A stretch of DNA of 64,000 bases from Brachynemurus nebulosus (GCA_035578155.1 JAPWDM010000015.1:13068574-13132573), one strand, 5' to 3'. Shown: positions 20,517-35,260, counted from the first letter of the stretch. The notes: generated from the letters alone by a model not told the origin. Numbers and translations are program-made.

Positions 20517-21769
20517 CGAAAAATTTGAGTTTTTTTCAATTTTCTGAAATATCTTGGAAATGTTAAAAGCTTTGGTAGGGAAACTATATATTTGTAAGTG
20601 GCACTTTAAGATCTTTATTACGATACCAAAATTAAAGTTATAAAATTATGGTTTCATACCCCCCCCCCAACCCCTAATTTTATCAGGTATTTTTTGGTAA
20701 AAGAGGGGGCTGTTATGTGTAAATAAAATAATTTTTAATTAATATATTTTACATCACACCAGTTTATTTCTTTTTGCGTAAATACACCCTTTGCTAATAT
20801 TAACTTGGAAAAAATTTAAACTTTTTGATTTAATAATAAGCAAGAATAGGGTCAAAGAATCTCGTATTTTAGTAATGAATTGTCACAAACTTACGATATA
20901 CTTTGAAATACATAAATTAGAAAGAAAAAATACACTGTGACCCCCCCCCCCCACTCCTCCATGCTTTAATGATATCTATACATATCTTGTTTACTTATTT
21001 ATTTTTATTTATCTATACAATTGTCAATATTTTAACTTCTGTATTTCTATAGATTTTGACCCTGAGAACAGTTCGTCAGAGTATGATATCTAATTACATT
21101 GCCGTATTACATTGCCAATATTACAAAACTTCAGTCTCTAGATCACAATCAGTTTTCTTTCCCTCGTTTTCAAAATTTGTTCAAGTATGAATGGTATAAA
21201 AGTGGATATATTGATCAACGGCTTGAAGTTTTGAACATTTTTGTGGACATTATCATTATGTCCATTACAAACCTTAAAACATTGGCAATTGTATAGATAA
21301 ATAAAAATAAATAATTAAGTAAATAAGATTTGTATAGGTAGATGTATTATCAGTCAAGCATGGGTGGAGGGGGTGCAGTGTATTTTCTCTTTCTAAATTA
21401 TGTACTTTAAAGTATATCGTAAGTTTGTAACAATTCATTACTAAAATACGAGATTCTTTGACCATATTAGCAAAGCGTGTATTTACGTAAAAAGAAATAA
21501 ACTGGTGTGATGTAAAATATATTAATTGAAAATTCTTTTATTTACACATAACAGCCTCCTCTTTTAACAAAAAATACCTGATAAAATTAGGGGTTGGGGG
21601 TGGGGGATGAAACCCCAATGACTTTATAACTTTAATTTTGGTATCGTAATAAAGATATAAATATATAAATAATGCCATTTACAAATATATATATATATAT
21701 AGTTTCCCTACCAAAACTCTTACCATTTCCAACATATTTAAGAAAATTGAAAAAAACTCAAATTTTTCG
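20517..21769. mobile_element. Foldback element with about 0.5-kb inverted arms
   Basis: The left arm (20517 to about 21042) and the right arm (about 21270-21769) are reverse complements over most of their length. Examples are CGAAAAATTTGAG against CTCAAATTTTTCG at the outer ends, the C-rich tract near 20660 against the G-rich tract near 21598, and TTGTCAATATTTTAA against its complement near 21270 at the inner ends. A loop of about 230 bp contains a short plus-strand frame (21099-21296) with FQNLFKYEWYKSGYIDQR, possibly a transposon remnant. Immediately outside the right arm is a perfect palindrome GTACGAACGTTCGTAC (21769-21784). Confidence 0.75.
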
Positions 21770-21844
21770 TACGAACGTTCGTACTTCAACGAACGAAATA
21801 TGGCTCGTGATGAGTTTTAATAAGATCTACAACCCACCAAAGTT

Positions 21845-22440
21845 TCAAAAATTTTTGAGAGATACAGTTGGATACCTTTCCTTATCAGTCATTTTTCTAG
21901 TTGCTGGCTCGTTATGGTTGAAATGACCTACGATCTTTCTGCATTTATTTAACAAGCCTTCGGTTTCTTCGTCTGAAAAAAGTGCATGTTTTATCACCAG
22001 CTGCAGCTTGTGTGCCGCACAACCTATAGATTCATAGTGACCGTGCATAGCGCAAATCATGTTTGCAACATTATTACATAGACTATCTCCGTAAACTTTT
22101 GCTTAATGTACTGACTGGTATAATCTTATTTTAGCACGCATACACCTAATATAACTTTTAAGCTTTAATGATTTACAATAAAGCTGAGAAGTGAACATGT
22201 TTTACTTGCATTGGTCCAAATATCAGTGGTAGAACTCATCCACTCGCTTTTTGCAATGAAAGTCTTCACTTTAGATGTAACTTTCTCATATGTTTGCAGC
22301 ATCAGTGATGTTCTAAAATATTTTTCAGATTTCAGCCGATATTTGTGAACTGCTTGGCGATCGGTGAAATTAACTCGCTGAAATTATTTGCATTCCATCA
22401 AAGTATAAGGCAGCATGTCCACTATTATTAGGTCTATTAT
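21845..22440 (-). pseudogene. hAT-family transposase fragment
   Basis: The frame 21845-22060 contains GCAAHKLQLVIKHAL and LLNKCRKIVGHFNHNEPA, a classic hAT core block around the conserved CAAHxLNL region. Upstream on the same strand (about 22060-22400), out of phase and with stops, are VTSKVKTFIAKSEWMSSTTD and IWTNASKTC, matching the SxTTDxWT catalytic block. The zinc finger and the C-terminal dimerisation domain are missing, so only a middle piece remains. Confidence 0.8.
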
Positions 22441-23085
22441 TGCTTTGTCAGTACTTTTGTAATTTCATAATCGTCATGCCATTGCACATACGGGAATTTC
22501 ACCCATTTAGCGCGACAAAAATAATTCCTTTTTAGTATGAAAAAAATGTTTTTCTTACTACTACTTTCATTAAAATGTTTTTCTTACTACTTATTATAAA
22601 ATAATATACTTTAAATCATTATTGTGATATTTTGCCCTAATTTATTAAATTACGAAGTTTTCGGGTTCAATAAGGGTAAAAAAATAGGACAAAAAAATAG
22701 ATAATTAAAATTTAATAAAACAAAATGTACAAAAATGTAATGAAGTAAGGTATCAGTAAATGTTTTATTAATCTCATCACCACCTAATTGGTGTTCGGTA
22801 TCAGTGTCTTCTGAAAATTCAATTTAATTCCTCCTCACAATAGTCCCCGTGGTTGAATTTAGATCATCGCGATTCCTTGTAAATAAAAGGTCATAATTTA
22901 AAAAAAGGATTATTTGGGATAGCTAAAATTTATTTTATAGCTTACTGGAATACTAAACAAAGAACTGAAATAGCAAACGAAGCGGTACTCGATGGAACTT
23001 TTTTGAAAACTCCACGCAAAGTTGTATTAAATGGAAAAAAATTTTAAAAAAATCATAATTTTATTTTTTAATGTAATATAGGGTC
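22441..23085. other. Noncoding AT-rich stretch
   Basis: No supported gene. A short plus-strand frame near 22950-23045 (EIANEAVLDGTFLKTPRK) is protein-like, but I do not recognise it. Confidence 0.3.
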
Positions 23086-23434
23086 AAAATATAAAGAGCA
23101 TTAAAAATAATACTATTAATTTGTAGCACGTACCTGAAGCTACAACTTCCATTATCAAAATTCAAATAATATTTGGTACAATTCTCAAGAAAAGTCACTG
23201 TTACTCTCATAAAACTCATAAATAACATATTAAGTTTGCCAGAAGCTACCCAGAATGAAGAAGGTTTAAATTTTGTATTTATTGGAGATGAGGCATTCAC
23301 ACTCCACAAGTTAAAATATAAAGGGCATTAAAAATAATACTATTAATTTGTAGCACGTACCTGAAACTACAACATCCATTATCAAAATTCAAATAATATT
23401 TGGTACAATTCTCAAAAAAATCACTGTTAATCTG
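23086..23434 (+). repeat. Partial tandem duplication, 227-bp period
   Basis: The segment 23086-23207 recurs at 23313-23434 with a few substitutions; both contain AATTTGTAGCACGTACCTGAA and TTTGGTACAATTCTCAA. The Harbinger fragment lies at the end of the first unit and is not repeated. Confidence 0.85.
23221..23331 (+). pseudogene. PIF/Harbinger transposase fragment
   Basis: A 36-codon open stretch contains LPEATQNEEGLNFVFIGDEA followed by FTLHK. This corresponds to the LPxP...FVFVGDEAFPLxP block around the second catalytic Asp of Harbinger (DDE_4) transposases. Nothing flanking it on either side is recognisable, so it is a small relic. Confidence 0.65.
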
Positions 23435-23744
23435 TTTTAAATTTCGGAACCAATTAAACACACCAGCTGAAATAGAAAAATTTTTACATACGGAGCCTCT
23501 GAATTATTGTATTAGCTTCAAACAATAGGTTTATAGGTAATGGTTAGGTGTAAGGGTTTTTAGAGAATGTGAATTCATAGTTATTGGTGTTAAAATACCA
23601 AAATGATTTTTCGATTTTTGTTGCGCTAAATAGACGAAATTGTCGTATATTGATTTAAAATTTCGTGTTTATTTACAATATAAGTTACAAAGTAAAATTA
23701 CATTTGTATGGTGGTATACAGACAATTTTTCCATCATTTGTCGA

Positions 23745-23935
23745 ACCGAATAGCTCAGATAAGTCTTTTGTTTATTTTATATTAGTGTTAAAGACGGGAG
23801 TACTAGCCTTTCTGTAGGGATTAAATTAGATGTTATCGGTAGCGGTGAAAACCCCACAGAAAGGCTGGGGTTCGAACTCCAGATCACTACGATCGAGTTG
23901 CGGGAATTTAAGGGTCTACACTGTTCACTTATTAA
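23745..23935 (+). repeat. tRNA-related SINE-like sequence
   Basis: AATAGCTCAGATAAGTC near 23751 resembles a polymerase III A box, GGTTCGAACTCC near 23870 is a near-consensus B box, and GGTAGCGGTGAAAACC (about 23840) could be an A box at normal spacing. The segments CTAGCCTTTCTGTAGGG (about 23808) and CCCCACAGAAAGGCTGG (about 23854) form an inverted repeat. It is not a functional tRNA. It belongs to a different family from the repeat at 8868. Confidence 0.55.
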
Positions 23936-24289
23936 AATAATGGAGTTCAACTTAACAATTTTTTTAACAGAACCAATAAATAAATAATAGATACAAGACA
24001 CAAAATAGGAACATGAAAGAAAGTTATAAAACAAAAGAGGAGTCGCTTCCCCAAATAAACAGGTAAACATTTATAAAACAAGAGATAAAATAAAAGCGAA
24101 AGAATCAGGATTCACTTGGACACAAGTTATTCCCGTCGTTTAATTACAAGCTCTTGCTATTGGCCACCAAAACAAACTTCCCAACCTTAGTATGTTAAAT
24201 AAACCTTAGAGCCCATTTCCCACTGCTAGTTACTAGCCACCTAGCAGCAATGCTAGCAACCACCCTGTTAGCAACTAGCTACCGGCTCC

Positions 24290-24405
24290 AACGCTCTTCT
24301 CTACTCCATACTGACTTCTCGACTTCTCCCTGACTTCTTCCCGACTTCTCTGTCAACTTCCCTCTGGCTTCTCGCCGACTTCTCCCCAACTTCTCTCTCA
24401 GACTA
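24290..24405. repeat. CT-rich low-complexity tract with GACTTCTC repeats
   Basis: GACTTCTC, GACTTCTT, AACTTCCC, GGCTTCTC and similar 8-mers recur at intervals of about 11-20 bases. It is a degenerate short tandem array. Confidence 0.65.
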
Positions 24406-26110
24406 ATCCCGGATTATCGTTTTTTACGTTTCTTTTATATTACTATTTGACCCACATAATTACGTCATTTTTACCAGAGTCAGCAGACAGTATGGATTAA
24501 TAAATCGTCGATATTTTTTGGTTGTCTGTTTTGGTTTACTGGCCTCATTAACAACTTGTGTCTAAACAAATGGCTACCGATTGCAACATTAGCATGTGAC
24601 TAGATGGAAAAGCTCAGGGGATACGCCCTGTTGTTAAGTTCAGTGCAAACGACACAAAAAAAGAAGTAAGAAATTGAATTATAACAATGTTAACTTAATT
24701 AAACTATGGCTTCCGGCAAACGCGAAGATAAACAACTAAACTGCCAAAGACGAACCATATTGGCTGCAGCAGGTTTGCGCTGGCAGGAACAGGCAACGCA
24801 TCGGGTCACAGGTTGGTGCGTCCATTGTCCAACACCCGCAGCGAAGGAAGGGAAAATCCACGATTTATTGGTAAAACCCATTATTACGTAATTACCTCTT
24901 TATTCGCATTTTCCCGGACTAGTTGTAGCACAATTTAAACGAAGAATAGTGAAAGGATGAAAGTACGAAAGAAAGAAAGAAAGAAACCTAAAGAATAAGA
25001 TAGCCGTTAGCAAAGCGGAGATTATCTAAGCGAGTCGTTCTGAATACTTTTATTAAAAAAAAATGAAAATATGCAATAAAATAACTGGTATGGTTTTCAC
25101 ACAAAATTCAGTCAACATAAGAAACACACGGTATAACTGCATTAATTGTGAATTTTCAGACTAGATAAGGAAAACGTAAATAACACAATATTGGATTAAA
25201 ATCATTTTCTTATAAATTGCATTCTGTGAAAACAAACCAGTTTTACAGTTAAGTGACAAATAAGAAATAACATAGAATTATGTTATTCAGAAAAATATAG
25301 AAATAGTTACGTAATATGTGGACACACAAAAATATTACAAATACATAATTTTAACAAAGAAATTATACGTACCAAGTTTGCATTTTTGAGCCAAAATACA
25401 AAATAAAACTTAACTAGAAATTATAAATACATTTACTGTAATTCATTAAAAAAAAACTTTGTAATAGAATACATTTAGTTCTAAAATATAAGTAAGAACA
25501 CTTGCAACTTAACAAAGTTCACATATTTGAAGTCTTGCACTCAAGCAGAAAAAATCGAATGATGTTTCTTTTTAATGCCGTTACAGGAATTAGAACTCCT
25601 GAGAAAAGACTTTAGTTCGCGCATGTGCCACTCGCAGTACCCCACTGTTTGCTAACACATAGAATAAATAGTAGAGTACATATTCGTGTACTTCAGATGA
25701 TCAGGGTAGCAGGAAGGTGTCAATACTGAGTTCAAAAAAAAAAATTAATTTTTACATTACAGATAAATTACTCTAAATACCTTACATACAGATATGCATA
25801 GTTAATTGTATAAATTAAGAACTAAATTAAAAACTTTTTTTGGCTTTATTTAACTTGATATACAAATTAAAATTTCTTCTGGTTTTAATTTAACAATATA
25901 AAAACAAAGTAAATTGGAAACAAAATAATTATTTTCTTATCTAAACAACTCAATTCAATATCAAAACAATTAAACAAAACCCAAAATTTCTTCAGGTACG
26001 TCACCTTCCTCACTATTGTTAAGATAATCTACAATATTTAGCTCATTCCTTTGCGGTTCAAGTACATTTATGTAATAAATCTGGAACATTTTCCCAATCT
26101 TCTCCAAATG
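24406..26110. other. Noncoding region
   Basis: A relatively GC-rich patch at 24700-24880 is open on both strands (MASGKREDKQLNC on plus), but matches nothing I recognise. AAAGAAAGAAAGAAAG-type purine repeats lie at 24968-24986. The remainder is AT-rich with no supported gene. Confidence 0.35.
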
Positions 26111-26115
26111 TTTAG

Positions 26116-27468
26116 TTAGTAATTTTTTATATCATTTAATTTCTCTTTTTTATTTTGTACATGGATTTTAATTCGGACCGGCACAATATGAGCAATCTGT
26201 TTCCCTCTCTTTTTAATGGGCATTTCTTGACCAATATCGTTTCTATAAAATGTTTCGCCTCGCACCAAAATTTTATCACCAGTATTTTTAAGATGTATTA
26301 TACGCTTTGATTTGCTAATTCGAAAATGTAATACCTGTGTATTTTTCAAAACTTCTTTGCATATTGATTTCCAGTCCAGAACTGGTATTTCATCTACTAA
26401 GCGATGGATTGTTGCACGAGATGCCATTATTTCAACATATTTTTCTGGATTGAAAATATTTTCTAGACGACGTATTTTTTTCTCTGTTTGTGCAAAAATT
26501 CTACAGTTCTACATTCTAAAATTTTTTTATATTGTAACATGTTTCAGATAACCATTTGGCAGCCATTCCTAATAATATGGAATTTTTATTCTGGCTACCG
26601 CAACCATCTGCAACAAGCGATATAGTGCTCTTAAATGCTTTGTCTTCTGTCTAAACATAAGAGTGAACATTGTTCTTTGTTAGCTCTGATTTTGAATTGC
26701 CAACAACAACTGTAAAATTATAAGTATATAATTGTCTTGAATAATATATTGTTTGATGAGGCACCTTGGGCATTGGTAGATTCTTCTGACAATCAAAACT
26801 CAAAATTAAAGTTTCTGGATATTCATCTTTCAATAACTGAAAAAAACATTATGCTCCAAGCTTATGAATCCTGTACTGTGTACGCAAATTCTGTTTTTCA
26901 GTATCATTCTGTGATCTTTTCAACTTTTCTAAAAGCTGCAGACAGAACTCACATCTTGTTTAGGTGAGCCAAAACCAATATTAAATGAGGTATTAAATAT
27001 TTTCCTAAAAAAACTTTTTGTTACAGAATACCCAGGTGAAGTTTGATCTTCGTACATTCTATAGAGCTTTGAAATATTTAGACTTGGGTCAACATAAATT
27101 CTTTGTTTGATTTTACTTCTACAGTAATGTGACTCCAGTGGCTGTAATTTGGAACTGAATTTTTGAATGACCTCCTTTTTAGACCGAAAATCATAAGATT
27201 TTCTATCCCCACCTCCTCTTTCTACCGCAGAAATACCACTGTCCGAGAATATCTTCGTGACACCTTTAATCCTTTCCTCTCTAATTCGTAATATTTTGCA
27301 GAAAGCATTCAAATAAACAGGCACATGATCCTTCTTTTTATATGGATATACAAAATAGTGGTTAGAAAAGTTGCGCTTTCTTGAACTACTTCTCTCGCGT
27401 CTTCTTTTTACTGAAGTAGTATTAACATACTTCAGAATAAAATTGTCTTGAGCAACTTTGTCTGCCAC
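26116..27468 (-). pseudogene. Decayed DDE-type transposase of an insect-wide family, superfamily unclear
   Basis: The N-terminal frame 26929-27468 (179 aa) shows a basic RRRERSSSRKR stretch, then LRIREERIKGVTKIFSDSG, LESHYCRSKIKQRIYVDP, and FNTSFNIGFGSPKQDVSSVC. Downstream, in other phases, come LSFDCQKNLPMPKVPHQTIY (first candidate catalytic Asp), WTEDKAFKSTISLVADGCGS followed by QNKNS (second candidate), and the C-terminal 26116-26427 with VLDWKSICKEVLKN. I recognise the motif string as a repeated gene family in insect genomes that behaves like a transposase, but cannot assign the superfamily. Multiple frameshifts and stops show that it is dead. Confidence 0.6.
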
Positions 27469-29140
27469 ACTATAAAATTGTTTGTGGGAGTGGAATATAT
27501 CATTAGATGTTAATATTCCACACTTATATATTATACTTTTCCGATTATGGGTACAGTTAGACCTTTGAGGTAAGTTTCGCGCAGAGTATAAATTCTGAAA
27601 TATGTAATTGAGTTGTAAATTCTTCGATTAAATCATAATCTTTGTTTAAGAAAATCATAATAATAAATTTAAAATTCGTTGTTGTCAAATAGATTACATT
27701 TTTTTTACAAAAAGTTAAAAGTACGATATTTATTTACGCCCCTAGGATTCCATGTAACACAGAGCTTTATTAGATATCAGAACTAAATCAGTATATATTC
27801 AAATTATTAGACCTTGATACGGTCCTGTTACATAATTTTACTTGCTAATACTTAGTTTAAGGAAAAAGTAAATTTTGTTAAGAAAACTTGCTTTTTTCTG
27901 CTGTTTTTTTCCTGAATTACAATAAGATACATTCTTCTTTTTTGCTAAATTAGGAGGCGCTATTTGTATTAATTTATCCATAATTTAAACAAAAACACAG
28001 AACTCTGGTTTGAACCTTGCGTTTTAACGAACAAAAATGATTACCATGATGGCTATGAAAAGTGCGAAGCACATTGTTATTGGCTGTAATAGACTTAGGC
28101 GCATTTGATTTGTAATCTACAAAGGGCTTAGGTGACTTTGAAAAAATATCCAACCCTTTAATCATCGTTTCCATGAGAAAGAATGAACGTAGGCTCAATT
28201 GATATGTTCGAAAATATTCCTGTTAAGATTGAAAATTAAATAATAAAAAAATCGGTAGTTGAAATGAAACGACACATATATTCTTATATTATTTTTTCGA
28301 AAGTAACCAACGACCAATTTACAAGAGAATAAAATATAAAAAAAGGAGAGAGAGACAGAGACGAACATAATAACCAACTGAAGAAGTACAATAAATGATA
28401 AAATAAGTTCGAAAACATGTTAGAAGTAGTGCACGTCTCTCTTCCTTCCATCAGTATGTAAAAGATAAACTATACAAGTACTTAATTGTACAAATATACA
28501 AAAATAAATCATACGACAACCAAAATATGTCAATACAGCAGTAAAAAAAAATACCTACCTCTCCGTTTGAAATGCAAACACACTACCCATGTACACTATT
28601 GATATTGAGTGAAGGGGTTAAGCCACTCTAGAATTTTCGAAAAATCTATTTTTTCCTATTTTTAGTGTTTTCCTAGCACTTCTAAAATGATGCTCCAAAA
28701 GATTACGGCCAGGAAACATATCTAGGTACTCCGTTTTCGAATTTTAGTACAATGCCGCTTGGTCCGCAGCGAGCTCCTTTTGTAATATCGAAGTGAATCC
28801 AGCGTTTGGTTATCGTATCATAAATTTTATTGCAGTATTTTCGGCTATTTCGGCTCGATGCATCGGCTGTTACACATAAAACAGTAACGAAAATTATTCA
28901 TTATTTTCTACTATATAATTTTACTCGTATATCTACGATATAAAAATTCTGATTTAAGATTAAATAAATAATATGTAGTAAATTAATTGACAATAAATTA
29001 TATATTACGATTTGTTGTTTTGTTTTTATTTATTAAGTGAATTTCCATTTTGGAAAAATGCACTTATTACAGCGGGTGCCATGAAAAGACCTGAGCCCGG
29101 GACTATGGCAGATATTTGTTTTGAGGCCTCGAGAAACCCT
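27469..29140. other. Noncoding region
   Basis: No coding signal beyond chance frames. GGAATATATCATTAGATG and GTTAATATTCCACAC near 27500 form a loose inverted repeat that could mark the end of the transposon at 26-27.5 kb. Confidence 0.3.
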
Positions 29141-29158
29141 ATATATACATATATATAC

Positions 29159-29236
<78 letters not shown>
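29141..29236. repeat. (TA)n microsatellite
   Basis: An almost pure TA/AT run with a few C interruptions at the left end, directly abutting the MITE at 29237. Confidence 0.97.
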
Positions 29237-29940
<704 letters not shown>

Positions 29941-32378
29941 CAGCGATATTATCAAAACCGTTTTATTATAATAACGCTAGTCAAATTATAAAAAAACGAA
30001 ATATTGTCAACTGATGATGTTTCTTATAATACACCTAGTAAATTTCAGTGTTATTATAATTTCGCTAAACCCATTTAGGGAAAATGTAAAGTGTAATGCT
30101 TTGGATAATATAACTAATACAGCGTACAGGAAAATATTGTAAAAATAAACATGATATGAACACGAAACTAATAATGTCAAAACTGATGAACTGATTTCAA
30201 TTAAATTTAATTTAGACATTTTTATGCTTTGGAATAATCGATAAGAAGCTTTTATCCCAATTAAAGGTTCCCGTGGGATGTGAATATTAAAAAATAGATA
30301 GTGTCTTTACTACCAAGTCCGTTTCAGCGAAGTTTTGTAAGAACACTTATATGGTATAGAATAATTAACGGGATATTTTATATCCTGACTGAAAGTTATT
30401 GCGGGATATGAATACAAAACTAATCAGTGTCAAAACTACAAAACCAATTTCAATCAAATTTAGTATGGATACTTTAACACTTTGGAAAAACGGAAAGGGA
30501 AATTTTTATCCCGATTAAAGGTTCCCAAGGAAAATAAAATAAATTATTCAGTTAGGTCAAAATTATTGAAATTATTTAGTGCGGATACAGTAGAAGCCCC
30601 GTAAACTTGCGCTCCATAAATTTGCTGTCTCTCTAATCTTGACTGAATGATTTCTCTACTCTTGACAATATTTTCTCCCACCATGATTCTTCCGTAACCA
30701 ATTAAATTCTTAATTAATGACGCGTATAGCGTATATTTGGTATCCTTCTCAACCTATCTTTTTTTTTTTTAGATTTAAATTGCGTATGTTGCGCATTCAG
30801 TGCGCATAGCGGTAGTAAACAGTGGGAATGTCAAGACTAGAGAATGGTGCTGGACATGCTTGTCAAGATTAGGGAGCTTTTACTGTACTTTAGGGACGAG
30901 AAACAAAATAAATTATTCAGTCACGTCAGAACTATTGAACAGATTTCAATTAAATTTAGTTCGGATATTTATGTATTTATAGTAACTGGTGGGGTAGTTT
31001 GTATCCCGACTGAAGGTTTGTATCCCGATTATAGGTTCCAGTGGGAAACCAAATAAATCATTCTGTCACGTCAAAACTACAGAAGCGATTTCAATCCAGT
31101 TCATTACTGACGGTCATATGCTTTGAAAGGCTGACGCATTTCCTATTCATTGATTTCAAATTGTTTGTTAACAATAGTTTAAAGTATTCACATTCGTTCT
31201 TTATTGTTAAAGAAGGTGGTAAACGTGGTCAGAGGAGGGCAAGAGAAGACATGTTATTTAAAATTTCTTTTTAAATTTATTTATCTTTATTCTGTTTTTA
31301 TTGGGTCTAAATCTTGCATAAATCCTCACGTGTCTAAAAATTTCAAAATTAACCAGTTTTCAGAAAATAAAGAAAATCTTATTATGTGTCAGTTTTTCCC
31401 ATCAGAAAACCGGGATAAAACTATCGTACGTATTAATTCACAGTATAGTGATTCAACCATTTCGATGTAATTACAGTAAATTCTATGCTTCTACGGACCG
31501 ATATCTCGAAAAAAAAAACGGAGCAGTAATTTAATATTAATTCTTTAGTTCTTTAGTCAATCAATAAACAATCTGAAGAAAGTACGTATAAATAATTTAT
31601 GAAATAGTCCATGAAATTTTCCACGGGAACCTTCTATCAGTATAAAGATTATGCCATATATTATTTCAAGGGATATCTCAATAATAAATTTGATTGAAAT
31701 TATTTTAGTAGTTTTGATATGAATTTCTATCATAATAATACGCCACGGGAACTTTCAGACAGTATATAAATTATCCCATTTGTTATTAAAAAGCATATAA
31801 GTACATATTCAAACCAAATTTAATTAAAATTAATTCAATAGTTGTGAGGTGACATAATAATTTATTCTGGTTCCCATTGGAACCCTTAATTGGGATAAAA
31901 ATGTCTCTATCGGTTATTCCAAAGTGTATAAATTTATAAACGAAATCAAACTGAAATCGCTCAATAATTTTGACCTGACTGAATAATTTATTTTGTATCC
32001 CTCGGGAGCCTTTAATCGGGATAAAAATTCTTCTCTCTCTTATTCCAAAGCATGAAAGCGCCCTTACCAAATTTGATTGAAATCAGTTTTGTAGTTTTTA
32101 CACTAACTAGTTTAGCATTAATATCCTGCAGGAACCTTCAACCAATATACAAATTATCCTATCAGTTATTTTAAGCCATCTTTACAAAATTTTATTGAGA
32201 TCGATATGGTACTTTTGGTACAAATTACATAATATAATTTGTTATTTACTTTAGAATTTCTCTAAAAGTGTCTAGCGAAATTACAATAACACTGAATCTT
32301 ACTAGCTATGTTGTAAGGAAAATCATCCATTGACAATAATTCGTTTTTTTATAATCTGACTAGAGTTATCATAATAAA

Positions 32379-34200
32379 TGTTGGCAGCAAGTGATCAACG
32401 AGAACAGACGTGTCAATTTTGAGCTAGTTAAAATATTACAATTTTTAGAAATATAAATTATATTCTGATCATAATATCTTATAAAAGGTGAAATAATCAT
32501 AAATAACAGTTGTGGAGCTAAAAAAGTGAAGTAAAAATCATAAAAATAATTACAATAAAAAAGAAAAAAAAAACTAATATTGCCAGGTTATGTGAAACTT
32601 AAAAATATACTTATTTATTATAAATATACTTATCTATTATTACATAAAATAAACTGCTACATTCCGGTTGATATACTATTGTTCATGATAAACATTTTTA
32701 TAACTGACTCATCACTTATAAACTAAATTTAAATTTGAAATAAAAATAAAAGCAAAAATTAACATGGAGGCAAAATTAAAAGAACTGTATCACGCATTGG
32801 TTCAAAAAATCGACGAGGTTCGGCTAGACATTAGAAAAGATGTTAAAGATGAGTTAACAGAGTTAAAAACAATGTATTCGGAAACTAAGGAAAAATGCCG
32901 CGAGATAGAAGAAACAGTTAAAAATTTACAAGAGGAAAATTTGTTATTAAAAAAGGAGCTAAACAAAAATAATATAATCATACATGGTGTGCCTACAATG
33001 GAAAATGAAAATTCATCTTTGGAGGACAATGTACTATCCATCCTCAATGATAAACTAAATCTAAATCTTTCACCGTTTAATATAAGTAATATATACAGAT
33101 TAGGGAAAACGGAACAAAATCGGCCGGTAAAGCTGTGTTTGACTACCACAAAACTGAAAAGCGAAATATTCCATAAACGTATCATGTTAAAGGGCACCAA
33201 CATTTACATAAATGATGATTTACCACGTGAACTTAGAATTCAGGCCAGCGAGAAAAGAAAACAGCACATAGCCAAGAAAAATGATAAAAAAAGGTTGCTA
33301 CCACAATCGTCTGAAGAAGGAGACACAAACATCGGTAAAAATACGCAAGAAGCAAAGAAGATCTATATAGAAAAAAAAATTTCAAAAAACTACATTCAGA
33401 ACTAGGTAACTAAATAAAGAAGTGGACAATGAAACTAATCTAATTAATTTACTATCTAATTTAACGCCGGAAAAAATCAACAGTATCTTTTATTTCGTGA
33501 GTGGAGCCTTAAAACTAAGAAGTTTTGTTTTAAATGAGTAATATTTATGTATCTTGTCAGTCGTAACTTTTACAAAAAAAAAATACCTAAATAAAAAATA
33601 AATAAATAAATAAATAAAAAATCATGTATTAAATGTAATATTAGAAATATGTAGTGTCAACATTATACATACATGTGTCTGAACGTATGTATGAGTATGA
33701 ATGTGTCTAAATGCAGATATGGATACGTATCATAGCCCATAGGTTATGATAAACTACTACAAGTCACTTTATAAGTATGAATTTTATAGAGTATGTACTT
33801 TTTATTTATAACATATATAAGTATTGATCATTAGATTACAATTAATCGTAATGAGCTAGAATTAAAGAAAACAAAAGAAAAAGGATATAAAGAAAAATAA
33901 ATTAAACCTAATAGAATTGGTAAATATATACAAATAAAAAAAAAAAGGAAATAAAATAAATATGTCTAATATTCTATTAATAATAAACCATTTCTATTTT
34001 TGTTATTAAACGACCAATTAATTACTTTGCATTAATTTTATGTATTAATTTTATTAAGCTAGATAATATCCTATTAAGAATAGGTTAATACGTATTATAA
34101 TGTTATGTTATTTGTTACTGTTACTGATTATTGTTAACTTTTAATTGTTGTCAACCACTGTAAGCTTCATTGCAAATACAGAAATTTCTATCTATCTATC
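32379..34200 (+). mobile_element. ORF1-only LINE (non-LTR retrotransposon), internally deleted
   Basis: Bounded by a 12-bp target duplication, TATCATAATAAA (32367-32378) and TATTATAATAAA (34201-34212), one mismatch. It contains an ORF1 (32764-33405), then about 800 bp of noncoding DNA, and ends in a TATC microsatellite (CTATCTATCTATC), a common 3' end for Jockey/CR1-type LINEs. There is no endonuclease or reverse transcriptase, so it could only have moved with enzymes supplied in trans, as mammalian HAL1 elements do. Confidence 0.8.
32764..33405 (+). CDS. LINE ORF1-type nucleic-acid-binding protein
   Basis: 213 aa, intact. Residues about 10-85 form a coiled coil (ELKTMYSETKEKCREIEETV, then LLLKKELN). 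Residues about 88-160 form an RRM-like domain: NNIIIHGVP is the first RNP strand, then NISNIYRLGK and RPVKLCLTTTKLKSEIFHKR. The tail is lysine-rich. The order coiled coil, RRM and basic tail is the ORF1 plan of L1/CR1-type LINEs, which forms trimers that coat the element RNA. No zinc knuckle is present. It is intact in an element lacking ORF2, which suggests selection on ORF1 or recent insertion. Confidence 0.8.
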   Translation: MEAKLKELYHALVQKIDEVRLDIRKDVKDELTELKTMYSETKEKCREIEETVKNLQEENLLLKKELNKNNIIIHGVPTMENENSSLEDNVLSILNDKLNLNLSPFNISNIYRLGKTEQNRPVKLCLTTTKLKSEIFHKRIMLKGTNIYINDDLPRELRIQASEKRKQHIAKKNDKKRLLPQSSEEGDTNIGKNTQEAKKIYIEKKISKNYIQN

Positions 34201-34233
34201 TATTATAATAAAACGGTTTTGACAATATAGCTG

Positions 34234-35260
<1,027 letters not shown>

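Noticed and set aside
23830..23890. Possible tRNA gene near GGTTCGAACTCC
   Set aside because: The B box is good, but the acceptor and anticodon stems do not pair; treated as SINE-like.
24706..24891. Opposed open frames in a GC-richer patch
   Set aside because: Open on both strands, no recognisable domain, no start context or neighbours; cannot be supported as a gene.
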